A program made the translations under genes and the position numbers. 64,000 nucleotides of DNA from Urechis unicinctus (Eukaryota; Annelida; Polychaeta; Xenopneusta; Urechidae), in contig CM067344.1 in NCBI GenBank assembly GCA_034190875.2, positions 25,003,145 through 25,067,144 of the forward strand. The letters run 5' to 3'. Numbering within the stretch: the first letter of the stretch is position 1; the number at the start of each line of letters is the position of its first letter. Positions 13,800-25,399 of this stretch are shown piece after piece. Under the pieces are notes generated by a model. It saw only the letters and a program-made list of their open reading frames with translations. It was not told the DNA's origin and searched no databases.

Positions 13800-14407
13800 T
13801 GCTTTTTAATTGGTGAGGATGACTGGTCAACATATTGGGTGAGGTTGGTGAAATTTAGTCGGTAGGTATTTTGCAGCAACTTCTTTCACAGTGAACAGTG
13901 CTCTGTAAAACGCCCTTTGTGTCCACTCTACACTAGATTCTTGAGCAGAACTTGATCGCCAACACTGAATTCTTGTTGTTGCTTTATTGGTTATATTTTT
14001 TCCTTTGAATGAACTGTGCTGATTAAACGTTAGCGGCAATCATGCAGTCCCAAAGGGATGTCATGATATCCATTAAATGTTAGCGGCAATCATGCAGGGA
14101 TGTCATGATATCCATGCTGCTGCTCATGGATTGATCACTGTCAATGCTGTTCGGATGCTTAGAAGTTTGGTTGGGCTGCAATGCAACTGGAAGTACAGCT
14201 TCATTTTGGTGGAAGAATGTTCAGATGCTCGATACACAAACAGAACTGCTGGTAAAATTCAACCCAGCTGGTACGGTTCTTAATTGGTTTAATGATTAGA
14301 TCCTTGATAATAGGGTTCTGGCGCTCCACAAGTCCATTTGCCTGGGGATGATAGGCAGTCATGTGTTGTTTGTTCCAGTTAGCTTTTGGTAAATAAATAT
14401 GCATCAA
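13800..14407 (-). pseudogene. Ty3/Gypsy integrase C-terminal relic
   Basis: Reading the minus strand from 14407, the frame contains TAYHPQANGLVERQN followed by a tract like IIKDLIIK...NRTSWVEF. This is the hallmark of the end of the Gypsy/retroviral-type integrase core, including the catalytic Glu in LVERQN. Downstream, in shifted frames, follow blocks resembling SEHSSTKM and the GDQVLLKN/GPYTVKEV-like region after the integrase core. There are stops at several places, at least two frameshifts and an internal tandem duplication (14022-14115). It is therefore a fragment, found only in copy A. The matching place in D holds unrelated sequence. Confidence 0.8.
14022..14115. repeat. Short tandem duplication inside the integrase relic
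   Basis: Two adjacent copies share ttagcggcaatcatgcag followed by gggatgtcatgatatcc. The first copy has 7 extra bases (tcccaaa) between the two parts. The period is about 50 bp. It interrupts the integrase relic. Confidence 0.85.
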
Positions 14408-14439
14408 TAAATGCTTTGATGGGGATAATCTGAAATGGT

Positions 14440-14573
14440 ATGGGGTAAGATGAAATCGATTGCAAGTTACCCCTGGTTGTAACGTGATATCGATTTGATC
14501 CTACCTCCCATTAACCTGAATTCAATTTCAAGTTACCGGGGGTTAAGCTAAGGAGGGGTAATTTGAAATCGCT
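14440..14573. repeat. Imperfect foldback (inverted repeats)
   Basis: A segment near 14440 (ggggtaagatgaaatcga) is approximately complementary to one near 14490-14510 (tcgatttgatcctacctccc). A third, related piece near 14557-14573 (ggggtaatttgaaatcg) is in direct orientation to the first and complementary to cgattgcaagttacccc. This nested arrangement resembles a small non-autonomous foldback or MITE-like element, but no clear target-site duplication is visible. Confidence 0.5.
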
Positions 14574-15029
14574 ACACTGGGAAATGTAATTAACAATAAT
14601 GTGACATAGTAGTAGTAACATTGTAGAAACGCTTTAGGCAATATTATACCATATTACCAACATTTCGGGCCTGAACTATGAATCTTGCCATTTACCAGCG
14701 CAATATTTCGTCTGGTACACTTACCTTTGACATACCGATTCCCTGTCATCATTACATTAACTCATTAGATCAATACATGCTTAAAGCATGTGAGTAGTAC
14801 TTTGGCTGCCTGCTTGCATTGAATGTTTCGACTGGACAATATTCGCTTAAGTGTTCGGCTCTATTTTAAGCCTGCAGGTCACAATGATATAGGTTTGACC
14901 AGAAATTAGATTGTCATTCCAACCAAACTTTACCAGCATTCGCGCTAAACGATAAACACAGACGATGATACTGTCATGCATTTAATTATCGAATTAATGG
15001 TGAATGTATTTACGATGATCACAGAACGG
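14574..15029. other. A-only sequence, no gene seen
   Basis: AT-rich sequence lies between the foldback and the A/D shared tail. Nothing is recognisable. Confidence 0.5.
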
Positions 15030-16660
15030 TGTAAAACTTAAAATTGTTCGATATTTCGCCTATTTTGTATTACTCAATGCCGAGCGAAGCGTTTGATGCC
15101 CCATTAAAATATGTTGTTTGCCGACAGTCGTTGTGATTCTATTATCAAAAACATCCCCGAAATATCGCCATCGAGACAGCGCTTCTGACTCGAGGCGCAG
15201 AGAAGGATTTCTGACGCACAAAAGCGAACAAATTCTCATCACGAAGCGAATCACTCATCGTGTAAAATGGTAACACAAACCTAAAAAGCAGAGGTTATAG
15301 ATTGCGTCACAGCACATGAACGCACTAGTTGCAGCAATGCATTCCAACAGAAGCAAATCAAATATATGTGTGATCGAATTCTGTATCAACAATACGCTCG
15401 TTCCTGCAAATGTCAATATCAGCATTATACAGAGTATATCCCCAAAGTCGTGATTTGTTGATCGTTCTTAGCGTTGTCATGCCGACAGTGTATGATTCAT
15501 TGGATGAAAAGATAATGCAAGATTAATGACACAGGGTTCATTTGAAAGCCACAGCATTGGCATTTGGATATATCAGTTGCGTTAAGATGTTTAATTTATT
15601 GATAGGTCGTAATATTCAGTGAAAAGAATGTGCGGCGAAGGTCGTATACACCCACGCCATAAAATATACTTTTAACATTCGTGGGCATTATCGTACAATA
15701 GGCATAGATAAATGTCACTTAATTCTTGCGGTTCGTTGTCATTATTACTCAATTTCAAATAGCCCACATCTTAGCAAAAAAGCAAAATCACATAAATACT
15801 CAAGATGGCGTTGCTCCTTAAGTCATGGTATGATGGGGTCGCACTATTGAGAAGAATCAGTATTGTTCCAATACATAAGTATGTGTAGAGGAATTCGCTT
15901 AGTAGCTTTTATCGGTGTCCGATAGCGGTTTGAAATTATATTTGATAGGAAAACAAGTGTTTCGAAACGAATTTTGTAGCAATTTTATCCGTCCATGTAT
16001 TTGTATTTGAGAGATATATGGTTTTGAATATATGTTTTTAACAATCCTGCTAGAAACCTTCGAACGTCCACTTAGATGACGAGTTGTAATCGACAGTGTG
16101 TAGGTGACAATAATCGCACACCTTATAATGTAAATGCGGCATTGAATGAGCGATTTCGCATGCAGAGAGGATCTATCCACCCTTAAAGTAATAGTATTGT
16201 GAAAGAACTAGCCTTTGGTGAACTGCACTCATCTCATCGTTAAGTAAACAGCCATGCGAAGACATTGTCATTACCATTACCAGCTTTGCGGATGTAAAAG
16301 TCATTCGAGCGTTATCATGCTTAAACATAACAGATTTTTAACACAAATTTTTATTCTTGCGTGTTATTTTACAATTGCCTACCCCCATAAAACCTAGAAA
16401 ATGGCTATATTGCGCCATTTTTAAATTAGCATTTGCCTGCAAAACAATGACGTGTAGAAATTTAGTAATTTTCAGCAGGAAAGCTGGAAAATTTTGAACA
16501 TACTTATTTGATAGTAGCGATTAAGAAGTGGGTTAGTTTTCCATGATTTACGATTAAACTGAGAGTCGCTTTCGCGAATCAGCCAACAAATATGGTTGCC
16601 AATCATGTTTTGGTTACACCCTTCTTGGTAGCGGCGTTAAAAATCATCCATATCCAGTCA
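15030..16660. repeat. A/D shared tail block (copy A)
   Basis: This aligns closely with D 61262-63030. A minus-strand frame (15060-15254) is mirrored in D (61277-61483), but the similarity is simply that of the DNA, and the plus-strand frame also stays nearly open. I call no gene. The block ends at a shared short motif (catccatatc), which may mark a duplication breakpoint. Confidence 0.75.
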
Positions 16661-17002
16661 TAAACACTAGTCCTGCTCCACTCTTCTGCTTGAATTTATC
16701 CAGAGTACCGTCCTGCGGCCCATTTTACCATTGTTAGTCACCATCAACACAACCAACTCCGCGTAGACAGGTGTGGCAAGGGACAAAATTAGGTGCGCAG
16801 CTGGATGGCTTTCTGATGACAAATCAAATCCCTAAATGTCAAAGAAAATCTTTAATTATAGCAGCAGGTGGCGACAGTGCGCAACTGCATAAACAGTATG
16901 CTGAAGTTATAAGGTACATGTACTGTAGAATCTTTATTCGAAATGTGATGTTATGCTCATTCTAGGAAGCGCAACTGACTTCCAGCTTTGTTAAGTTTGA
17001 CA
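16661..17002. other. A/B spacer, left part
   Basis: This is unique sequence between copies A and B. It contains the polyadenylation signal of the minus-strand exon candidate at 17003-17389 (AATAAA on the minus strand at 16933-16938). Otherwise nothing is recognised. Confidence 0.5.
16933..16938 (-). promoter_or_regulatory. Polyadenylation signal AATAAA
   Basis: A canonical AATAAA on the minus strand, about 65 bases beyond the stop of the exon candidate at 17003-17389. The spacing is suitable for a 3' untranslated region. One hexamer alone is common in AT-rich DNA. Confidence 0.35.
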
Positions 17003-17389
17003 TTAGGATGATCGATCGCTGTAGCTATCAGGGTAATTGGAACCAAGATCTGGCGTGATAGTCGTCATCGCTCTCTTCGGACGGTCAACTGTAATCATTT
17101 CCGTGTTTGACAACATCAAATGAGCTGTCATTTCCCATGGAGCCATTAAAGTGATCCACATAAATGTTACTTGCAGGCCAGACGAGGAGAATAATTTAAT
17201 ATCTTTTGATAATTTTCCAACTCTGTGTTGCTTCGAGCGATAGAAAAGGTAGTAAGCTGTCGGGGAAATGGTGTTTGTGCACTTGTACCGTGTGGTTTGA
17301 AGATTAAAACAGACTTCTGATTTAACTGTTATGGTACAAACCTTTGCGTGATATACACTATCAAAATGAACGTATTTGAGCCTGCCGTT
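17003..17389 (-). CDS. Candidate 3' terminal exon, unknown protein
   Basis: On the minus strand a strong acceptor (tgtgtctctccacag) is followed at 17389 by a frame open for 128 codons to TAA at 17003, with AATAAA about 65 bases further on. The exon would start in phase 0. The predicted peptide starts NGRLKYVHFDSVYHAK. It has three cysteines in its first half and a Ser/Thr-rich end containing DSYSDRSS. I do not recognise a domain; an extracellular module is possible but unsupported. The exon lies in single-copy sequence between A and B, so upstream exons would have to be in or beyond copy B. It is one of the longest frames in the window and has both expected flanking signals, but chance is not excluded. 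Confidence 0.38.
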   Translation of the reverse strand, partial: NGRLKYVHFDSVYHAKVCTITVKSEVCFNLQTTRYKCTNTISPTAYYLFYRSKQHRVGKLSKDIKLFSSSGLQVTFMWITLMAPWEMTAHLMLSNTEMITVDRPKRAMTTITPDLGSNYPDSYSDRSS

Positions 17390-17439
17390 CTGTGGAGAGA
17401 CACACATGGTCACTGGTTGTTCGCGCGCCCCTGGCGTTC

Positions 17440-17559
17440 ATCGACAATATGCGATGGGTTAATGCAGTCCCATCCTCTGAAGTAAGTGCATCTTGTGTCA
17501 TAACCTACAGGATAAAGTGTTCAGCAGCAGCACGTTATCTCGTTTCGTTTTCACATGTG
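17440..17559. other. A/B spacer, right part
   Basis: Short unique stretch before copy B. A GAA/GTAAGT donor-like site lies near 17480 on the plus strand, without a convincing exon before it. Confidence 0.35.
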
Positions 17560-18494
17560 TTGATAGTAGTCATGCATAGTGTAAATATGTCTGCAATGAG
17601 TGATTTCTGGGACGCCAATATCCTACAATGTAGTAGCAATCTGCCTGATGCAACACTGGCTCATGAAAATGAAAATAGCGGGCCAGTGTAAAATTTGCCG
17701 GTATTATGAGGTGTTTTGCTTCCTTATCACGATTACATGAAACAGCAAGCACACGTGCTAAGTGTAACAGATAAAAACAACGGATTTATTAGTTTGGGAT
17801 TGATTCGTTGCCATATCATTGAACACTCTTACGAGCTATCACTAGAAAGATAAGAGCTCCTTTATCAGAGTGTATGCCAGTCAATTTTCCGAACTAGTTT
17901 CCACGGAATAGTGCTGGACATTAACTTGGGTTCATATCTTTTCGTGCCTCATTGCCTCTACGGCAACAGATCATTCCAGTTCATCAAGTCAATATTTGTT
18001 ATTCGTAGAAGAATTATTTAACGATGATAAGCCCAAGAACGTGAGGGTATAGGCTAAAGGATACAGTGCATTTCCGCATAAAGCGTGAAATGCAGGATAC
18101 ACAAATGTTATTTTATCACAACCTAAAGCGGACACTGTAATGTTGCTATTGCTTGAATTATTGCATTAGAACGTTTTAAATTGATTAAATCGTGTGCTAA
18201 TCCTGTGAACATATTCCATAATAGGCTTACACAGGGCGCAATGCATTCATTCTTCATTGAGATAGCTACGCATAAGTTACATTGTAATATCCTTGGTTTG
18301 TGTAATGCTTACCGGATGTTTCCGATATGCATGTAATTGATATCATTGATTTCATAATATCTGCTAGGATAGACTTGTGCACACATATATGATACTTGTA
18401 AGCACACACAGTGTTATTTTTGTTCAAGTGGATGGTTTGGTCTGAACACCAATCGTAATCAATCTATTGGGCGTAATAAAGTTAAGTTTGAGAG

Positions 18495-21400
18495 GAACAA
18501 AATATTCAGCATTGTACACTGCCCTCAAAGTATTGACCATTCAATAACATTTGTATCACAGATTGTATGTTTTGATACCACTCACGCCATAATACAACAA
18601 AGAAAATAATGATTAATTTTCTCCCCCAATAACTCAAACATAGCGGAAGCCATAATAAAGTACTCCATAATCAATCTTGATCCATTCACTCCAGATGAAG
18701 CTCGTATTCTGTATATACAAATCTTTATCTATGAGGAATGTTTATGCATCCGCGTTCATGAACTATATCAGCCCATTTTGTGTACAATTGAATTAGAGCC
18801 AATTCAAAACAATGCAGACGAAAATTAACATGACTTCGTTAATATTAATCCGCGGAGATGGTTGTATATGAACAGAAAATGTTCTGTGAATATGTCAATA
18901 ATTGCATGTCTCTCTTATGGAGGTTACAGTATTTCCTCAGTTGTTTAGTACTAGATTTTGTTTTGAATGGCAGGAATTTCACTGGACGTTTCAATGAGGT
19001 GTTTTACAATTTTATCAGCAGCACACAAAGCCATCGTAAATCCGAATAGGCAACGTTCCCCAGATTAAATGTCAATGTTTAGGGGATAGAAACAAATGCC
19101 AGTGCTATCCTGTCACAACCCCTCTAATACCGTTTCAAATTGCTCGAAAATCTGTAATATAAATTGAGTACGTGCTAAGGTGACGCCTTTGCTCATTTTG
19201 CTAAGAGGTTGGTAGATCATTTGAGACCTTAAGCGGGGTCTCCGTGGTTTATGTGTAATTTCTTTGGGAAAACTTCCCAAATGAACTGTCAAGCAGGCCA
19301 GGTTATTTATCACACAGTAATCCGGCCACAGCATACGTCCCAAAGCCCTTTCTTAGAGTTACTCTGTGTTCTGTAACGCGCAAAATCAACGACACTGTTC
19401 AGCAAGTTTGATCAATGGTCAATATTTTGGCTCATTGATGCTAAATTACTAGCAAACGGATTAGCCGATAATGATTAGAGACGTTATATGGTAGAATTTC
19501 ATTTACAAATATAAGTGTTTGACTTTTCTACTAGTGTACGTAATTTGGATAACGAGTGAATACTACTAGACAACGGAGCAGAAATATCTGTAGAATTTAC
19601 ATCAACTTAGTATATGTTGACAAATGCACACTCATCATTTTGATTTTGAATTTATTTAACACTTGACGTTCGTGTTTTTATTGATGTAATATATAAACCA
19701 CTGATTGCCATATTCCAAAGGTCTCAAATTGCTAATTAATGCTATGTTAGTAATATCACTGATAAACAATGACCGCATCATATTGAACGACCAAATGATT
19801 TTAGCCCTAATATATGAAAAATGCATATCTATATCGGTGTAAGTAGTCGGGTGAGAGAGATTTTATTGATGCACGAAGCCAAATATATGTAAAGCAATAA
19901 ACGAAAGCTGCCATCGATATGCTGATGATGAACTAGACCAGATCCCAATTGCAGCTAGACATGATAAAAATAATAAGTACGTAAAACCGTGTTGTAGGCA
20001 ATTTCAATTCTCTTTTGAAAGTTGAATTTATGTATATCAACGGCGTGTAATAGACGATGTTTTGTCGTGCATGAATAGCTGTTCTAATACGGCCAATGGA
20101 AGCGTTCCAGTGACTCTCACTGGATCCGGCTAGTTAAATTGTTGCCCAGTTGGCAATGAACGCAGTCTATTTGATTGTAGTTTTCTGAATTACCTGTACG
20201 TTGTTTTATATGGCTCTCAGAAGATCCTCCCAGCACCATACTCAGGGTCATAATTATGTCGACTTCTGACAAGACGCAATAGAAGCCATTGCAGCGTACG
20301 ACAGCTGACAAGCGTTGAATAACATAATAAAAACCAGTGACCTGTGGCATTCCATTCAATATTGCACTTGGTTTTTGTAAATGTTAGTTTAGGTAACCAT
20401 ATATTAGTATTCTTAAATAATCAAGTATTTCCAATAGCCCAAACAAAGCTTGCCTGTGTTCTGCCCGCGTACTTACTTGGGGGAACCATCATTGACAAAA
20501 AGTTAATTGACCAATGGGCTAAAGCGTACAGCTCCATGCTTGTTACTGCGTTACTGTTCTGGTTGTATTAACTCCTCCACAAATCATCATCGCCATATCA
20601 TCAACAAACCACAGACCTAGCAGTCTGCCAAACATAGCCCTTAAACCTGCTTCATACTGTCTGTTGATCCCAGAATATTGATGTCATGCCGTAGGCTTAT
20701 GGCTGGAATGTGTGTTAGTGCTGACATTATGGAGATATATATGTACGGTCACATCCCGAATAAGAGCGTACATTTGGCTTTAATGCCAATATAGCAAGTC
20801 AGTGACCCTTCAGCCCTAAGAGTTTGATCATATCATCCATGCATGTCTACGCTATCCAGATATGCCTTGTGCAATTAAGTATTATTTAATCTATATCATG
20901 TATAATATTAATATTATATAATTAAATATAGAAATGCAGTTGTGTGGTTTGTGCTGTTGTTTGTATTGTTCTGCCATAAATGAAACGAGATGCATAATGC
21001 CACAACGGCACACAAGGTACGGCGACTAATTATTGAATATTTTGTCGATCAGAAATAGTTCATGCATGCTTGGGGTTAGATTGATCAGGACGCATATGTA
21101 CTGTCATAACGGCGAGATTGCGATATCACATACGTGGTATAGAACTTTTTAAACTGTCCTTCGGTCAGTTGTTGTTTATCTCTACGTCCTTGGCATCAGC
21201 CATGCCAGGTTATTGAACCCGATGTTAGATAGGTGAATGCTGCTTTGTTTAGATTGTTATAGGAACGTTTCTTCAATTCGCTGAATTAGAAGGAAATAGG
21301 AATTTGCAATTGAAGTGTTTGACCAAATTGATAAAACATTATTGATTTTCCAAATAACATGTAATGAAACAAGTTCATGTAATGAAACATGTAAGATTGC

Positions 21401-22540
21401 TGCACGTGGCTAGAATCTTTAAAAAAAAAGATTGGGTGTGCCAATTTGATTCACTACCCAGCTGTATGCAGCTGCATTAAGGTGGGAACAGTTTTGCATT
21501 CATGTCAGTATTCCGTTCCGGTAAACTAGTATTGTTTGTAAAAAAAACAGTGCGCGGTACCATTTGATAAAAGACTGGTACCCAAAAGCTGAGTGTTATT
21601 CATTGTGTGACAATAATGTCAATCCTATGGCGCGCCAGCTTGAATGAATCATGCAAGGTCCGTACTGTGTGTGACACATCGGAGACCGATTTCGCCAAAT
21701 GAACTTGACGTTATTAGCATCGGAATGAGATATTGACATGGTTTGCCTAGGATGTTTCCTATTGTTTCCGGTTGATTGGCATAAGCAGGACGTATCTATG
21801 GCAACTTAGGCTATTTTCTGTATGTAGGAAAGCTTAATTTCATTCTGGTGTCGTTGAGAAAATCTTGACACTGCATGGTTACTTCTTTTCATGTTATATT
21901 CAACGTAGCCTGCCCTCCACAAAACACATCAAACTTATTTCGATTATTTAAATAATAGTACATCCTTAAGCCAATCGACCAGTGCTGTAAAGATGATAGG
22001 TATACATAAAACCAAAACCGCCTACAGTGAAATGATACCGATGATTTGATTGGGCAGTTAAAAGTGTGAAAGTTAAGGTGTGACAAGTTTCTGAACTACA
22101 AATGGCGAAGGTTGTGTCTGGAATCAAAAAGGTGAGGTGATGGTCAAATCATTCGGTGGCTGCTAGTGAAGCTGCGAAACTTCAGCATAGTAGAATAGCC
22201 GACATATCCATGAGTAAGCGAGCATTTTTAAACCGATCTTGGTGCGAACCCTGGCCTGTGGGAATTCCACCAGTCCGTTACCCAGTAACGCACTAGGCAT
22301 TGGTGTAGGATCTCGACAACATAATTGATGATATCACACTGTAGGGATCTTGCATTGCAGGTTACCATTTGAACTCTCACTTAATTGTAATAATGAAGAA
22401 GGCATTGTCTCGTGTGGCAAATCGCATTTATAATGCTGTTGAACTTATTCTAATAGAAAGGTGGTCAGTTCCCCTTGGGCATGGGCATTGACTAGTTCGA
22501 ATCGTAAGCGCGTATCTGCTCTGTAATTGACCAGTATGTG
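18495..22540. other. Copy B left half, no gene seen
   Basis: This is collinear with A 1800-5870, C 29130-34360 and (from about 18740) D 48600-52880. Open frames are short and differ from copy to copy. I see no RNA gene. Confidence 0.5.
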
Positions 22541-22554
22541 GCTTAACCTTCTAG

Positions 22555-23398
22555 GTGGGACATGAAGAAGTTTGAATTTGTTTCATATTCAATTCCATAA
22601 TTCCCAAGCTTTCACAGTCCATCTTGAACAAGGTTAATGGGTCTTTTCTCGGACCCTTAATCTTCCTCGTCTACATCCTTTGTCTTATCCATCTTATCAT
22701 ATCTCATGTGGCCGACAGGCTGGTTTCACTGACGACACACACATATACATGGCTTTCACAGGCAAACTAGATTCAGCAGCCACGCAAAAAAAAAAAAATG
22801 TAAGATTATAGATACCTGCCTGACTTAGATCTCTGCCTGGCGGACAGCAAACAAGTTCATGTTCTTCTCATATAAAACAAAACCCATTTACTCACCTACA
22901 CAGCGGAGCAACTTTCCGTTGTCATCCTTTTTTTGTTAAGATCTCTTAGGGGCTAATCAGAAATCTCGGGCGGACGTTTCATTCGTCCCTCTCAATGATA
23001 GCCCAGGTCGAGAAAATGGCTAGTCAGCTAGTTCTGACTCCGCAAGAGGCTGACTGTCGAGACCATCAAGTGCCTAGTCCAGTCACTGGTCATCTCAAGA
23101 CTCGATTACTGCAACATTCTCCCATTTGGCGTCTCAGAGGTGCTCCTCTTAAGTCACCACCTCGTTCAGCAAGCAAATATCTCATTGTAGAGCTCAGAGC
23201 GAACCTGTTCACAGTCGAAGTGTTTTTGCTCGACATGAATGGAATAGAATGTAGTCAATGATAAGACTCTGCATCCCAGCCTAGTTTAAGGCAGCTCTCA
23301 AAACGCATTTCTCTTCCAGGCAGCTTTCTAGACTTATAGCAACTGTGTGAAGCGCTAGTGAGCATGCTGGTGAATCCAGCGCTACATAAATGACACTC

Positions 23399-23442
<44 letters not shown>
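22555..23442 (+). mobile_element. L2/CR1-like LINE 3' end relic (copy B)
   Basis: This is the paralogue of the relic in copy A. GSFLGPLIFLVYILCL is readable near 22640-22690, and a one-base loss then shifts the frame before the catalytic box. An A-run lies at about 22785-22798. SRLDYCN is readable near 23094-23117. The element ends in a longer (ATT)n tract at about 23398-23442. It is non-functional. Confidence 0.85.
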
Positions 23443-24079
23443 GTATTGATAGTACATTGTGCTTTGATTGTTAGTGCTTCAATGTAAATATATATTTAAA
23501 AGTTTGAATGATGGTATTCGAATGAGTATTGGTATGTCTGAATGTGATCACACTTCTAATATATAACAATATGACGTGCTGTTAATTAGGAATGCACCAG
23601 CTGGGTCACCTTGGTGTGATTCAATTAAGCTCGAGCCATATGTCTTTTTTACTTAGAGCAATCAACCACGCGAATTTCCCTTGAGAAAGGCTCTTACCTA
23701 CAAGGTGATATTGAGACGTTGATGGATGAGGGGTGACAATGATGTAATGCCTGCGCTCTCTTGGCACATGTATGGAAAGCACACATTACTCAACCGATCA
23801 AAGGACCAGAAATGAATCAGATGAGTCGCAGCACAAATATGTCAACAATAAGATGACGGAAAGGGAGCGTCTTTTGCGGAAAAGCCATCATTTCTTCAAG
23901 TCAAGTTAATAAATTGTGCGGCATGCTTAGGTGTACAGCATGTCGCGTCAGCTTGAGTAATACCCTGCGTATGTAATTTGACAGTCATGGTGATTAACCT
24001 TGATTGTATGTATATTGTCATGGTGGATAGCAAAGAGAAGCAATTCTTAGATTATGATATCGTAGGAAGATTCTCGTAT

Positions 24080-24610
24080 CTACGTCGATTGCATCAACTT
24101 AGCATTATCAAGCACGCGCGCGTACTTTGCGGATTGTATTTGAAACAGCCAACCAGCAGGACTATTGTGAAACAGTGCAATTGAGATCCATAATTCTGAC
24201 TGAAACTTCGACAGTACAAAAATAGAAACTCGCAATGATCCCCACTGATTCACGATTCCGTTATCACTTTCAGAAGTCCAAAATCTGTTTGATGTAGCAT
24301 AATATAACGTCCCTGTCATCGCAAAACCTTGACGATGACTAATAGTACAGTGGCTTAAACGCCGGCCGAATGATTTAAAAACCTCATCAACCCTGCGAAT
24401 TATAAAAAACGACCTTATATAAAGCATATATGAACCGACAAAAATACGGGCTATATCAAGTCGAAACTGTACCAAGTATGCACTACCACATTCAGAAATT
24501 CTGAAATGATCTTGTTCATCAGGCATGCTACGAAACACCGCCCTTGTGAGGACGCTATTTAACACAGGCAAAAGCTCCTTCCCACATGGTGTAGAGGGAG
24601 AGGGTAGCAA
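24080..24610 (-). CDS. Longest open frame in window, unknown, doubtful
   Basis: A 176-codon minus-strand frame runs through copy B. The same frame can be followed in A (about 7470-7680) and C (35848-36170). It is broken in both by a stop at the same codon (TGA where B has AGA) and, in A, by others. Short peptides such as LLPVFNSVLTRAV and HCTISHRQGF are recognisable across copies. In A and C a pyrimidine-rich acceptor-like motif precedes the conserved stretch. A/B differences are about 3 synonymous to 13 non-synonymous by hand count, as expected without selection. I think this is a pseudo-exon or a chance frame. Confidence 0.18.
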   Translation of the reverse strand: MLPSPSTPCGKELLPVLNSVLTRAVFRSMPDEQDHFRISECGSAYLVQFRLDIARIFVGSYMLYIRSFFIIRRVDEVFKSFGRRLSHCTISHRQGFAMTGTLYYATSNRFWTSESDNGIVNQWGSLRVSIFVLSKFQSELWISIALFHNSPAGWLFQIQSAKYARVLDNAKLMQST

Positions 24611-25084
24611 ATTGCCTTTAGAACATAGTAGTGGGAACAGTTTTTCGTGGCAATATTTAGCTGGTTTTAATACAAAGCAGAATAAAACTTAACCGTTTGT
24701 AAAACGTTATGCAATATCTATCTGACTGGTCTGTACTGGTCAAGGCATATTTGTATGATGTAGAAGTTCCGACAGTAACAAGCTGAAGTCGATTTAATAC
24801 ATTCTTAAACGAGTGAAAGCTAATGCTGAAGATGATCCCATTTTGGAATTCTGGACAGCCGTATCCCAAAACATAATACCGAATCCCACTAAGATATGGC
24901 TTTGAGGTCAACTTGAATGAATATCTGCTTGATATCGAATCATAGATATGCCAATGCCTATACATAAAAACGTTTGGGGATTCCGTATGTGTTTAATGTT
25001 ATTTGATATTCTTATTCATTGAATTTATATCATAGAATAATACTTTTAACTATATGTACTGTGTAACCATTAAAAGACGATCCA

Positions 25085-25399
25085 TTGGTGCAACAGATAT
25101 TACGACAATTTCAATACCTATTGAAGGATCTCGTTAACGACACACAAGGTTTGCAATTCATCATCATAATGACAACCACAAAACGTCCCGCAATATATTT
25201 ACAACGCTGTAACCATCTATTGCCTGATATTAACGACATCCTTGGTCTATATGTTTATCATTTTTCCCTTGCTTACTTGCAGATTTCCTGTATATTAATA
25301 CACTATCAATCGATTCGTCAGGATAGTTGCGTTACATCTGACGCGGAGCAATGTCTGGCACGATTACGTCAGGTGCGAGAGCGTCTATCCATGTATTGA
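25085..25399 (+). CDS. Open frame shared by B and C, unknown
   Basis: A 104-codon frame ends DAEQCLARLRQVRERLSMY. Copy C (36625-36846) has the same frame and stop, but lacks an internal segment of about 75 bases, which leaves the frame intact. That segment begins near a GTAACC and ends near ttgcag, so it could also be read as a small intron. Over the downstream half, differences between B and C split about evenly into synonymous and non-synonymous by hand count, somewhat more synonymous than neutral expectation. The upstream part looks neutral, with a stop in C. A and D have lost the region. I recognise no family. Confidence 0.22.
   Translation: MVQQILRQFQYLLKDLVNDTQGLQFIIIMTTTKRPAIYLQRCNHLLPDINDILGLYVYHFSLAYLQISCILIHYQSIRQDSCVTSDAEQCLARLRQVRERLSMY

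Noticed and set aside
15060-15254. Minus-strand frame conserved with 61277-61483
   Set aside because: The DNA of the whole A/D tail is similar here. Differences change amino acids on both strands and there are no splice or start signals, so conservation is explained by duplication alone.
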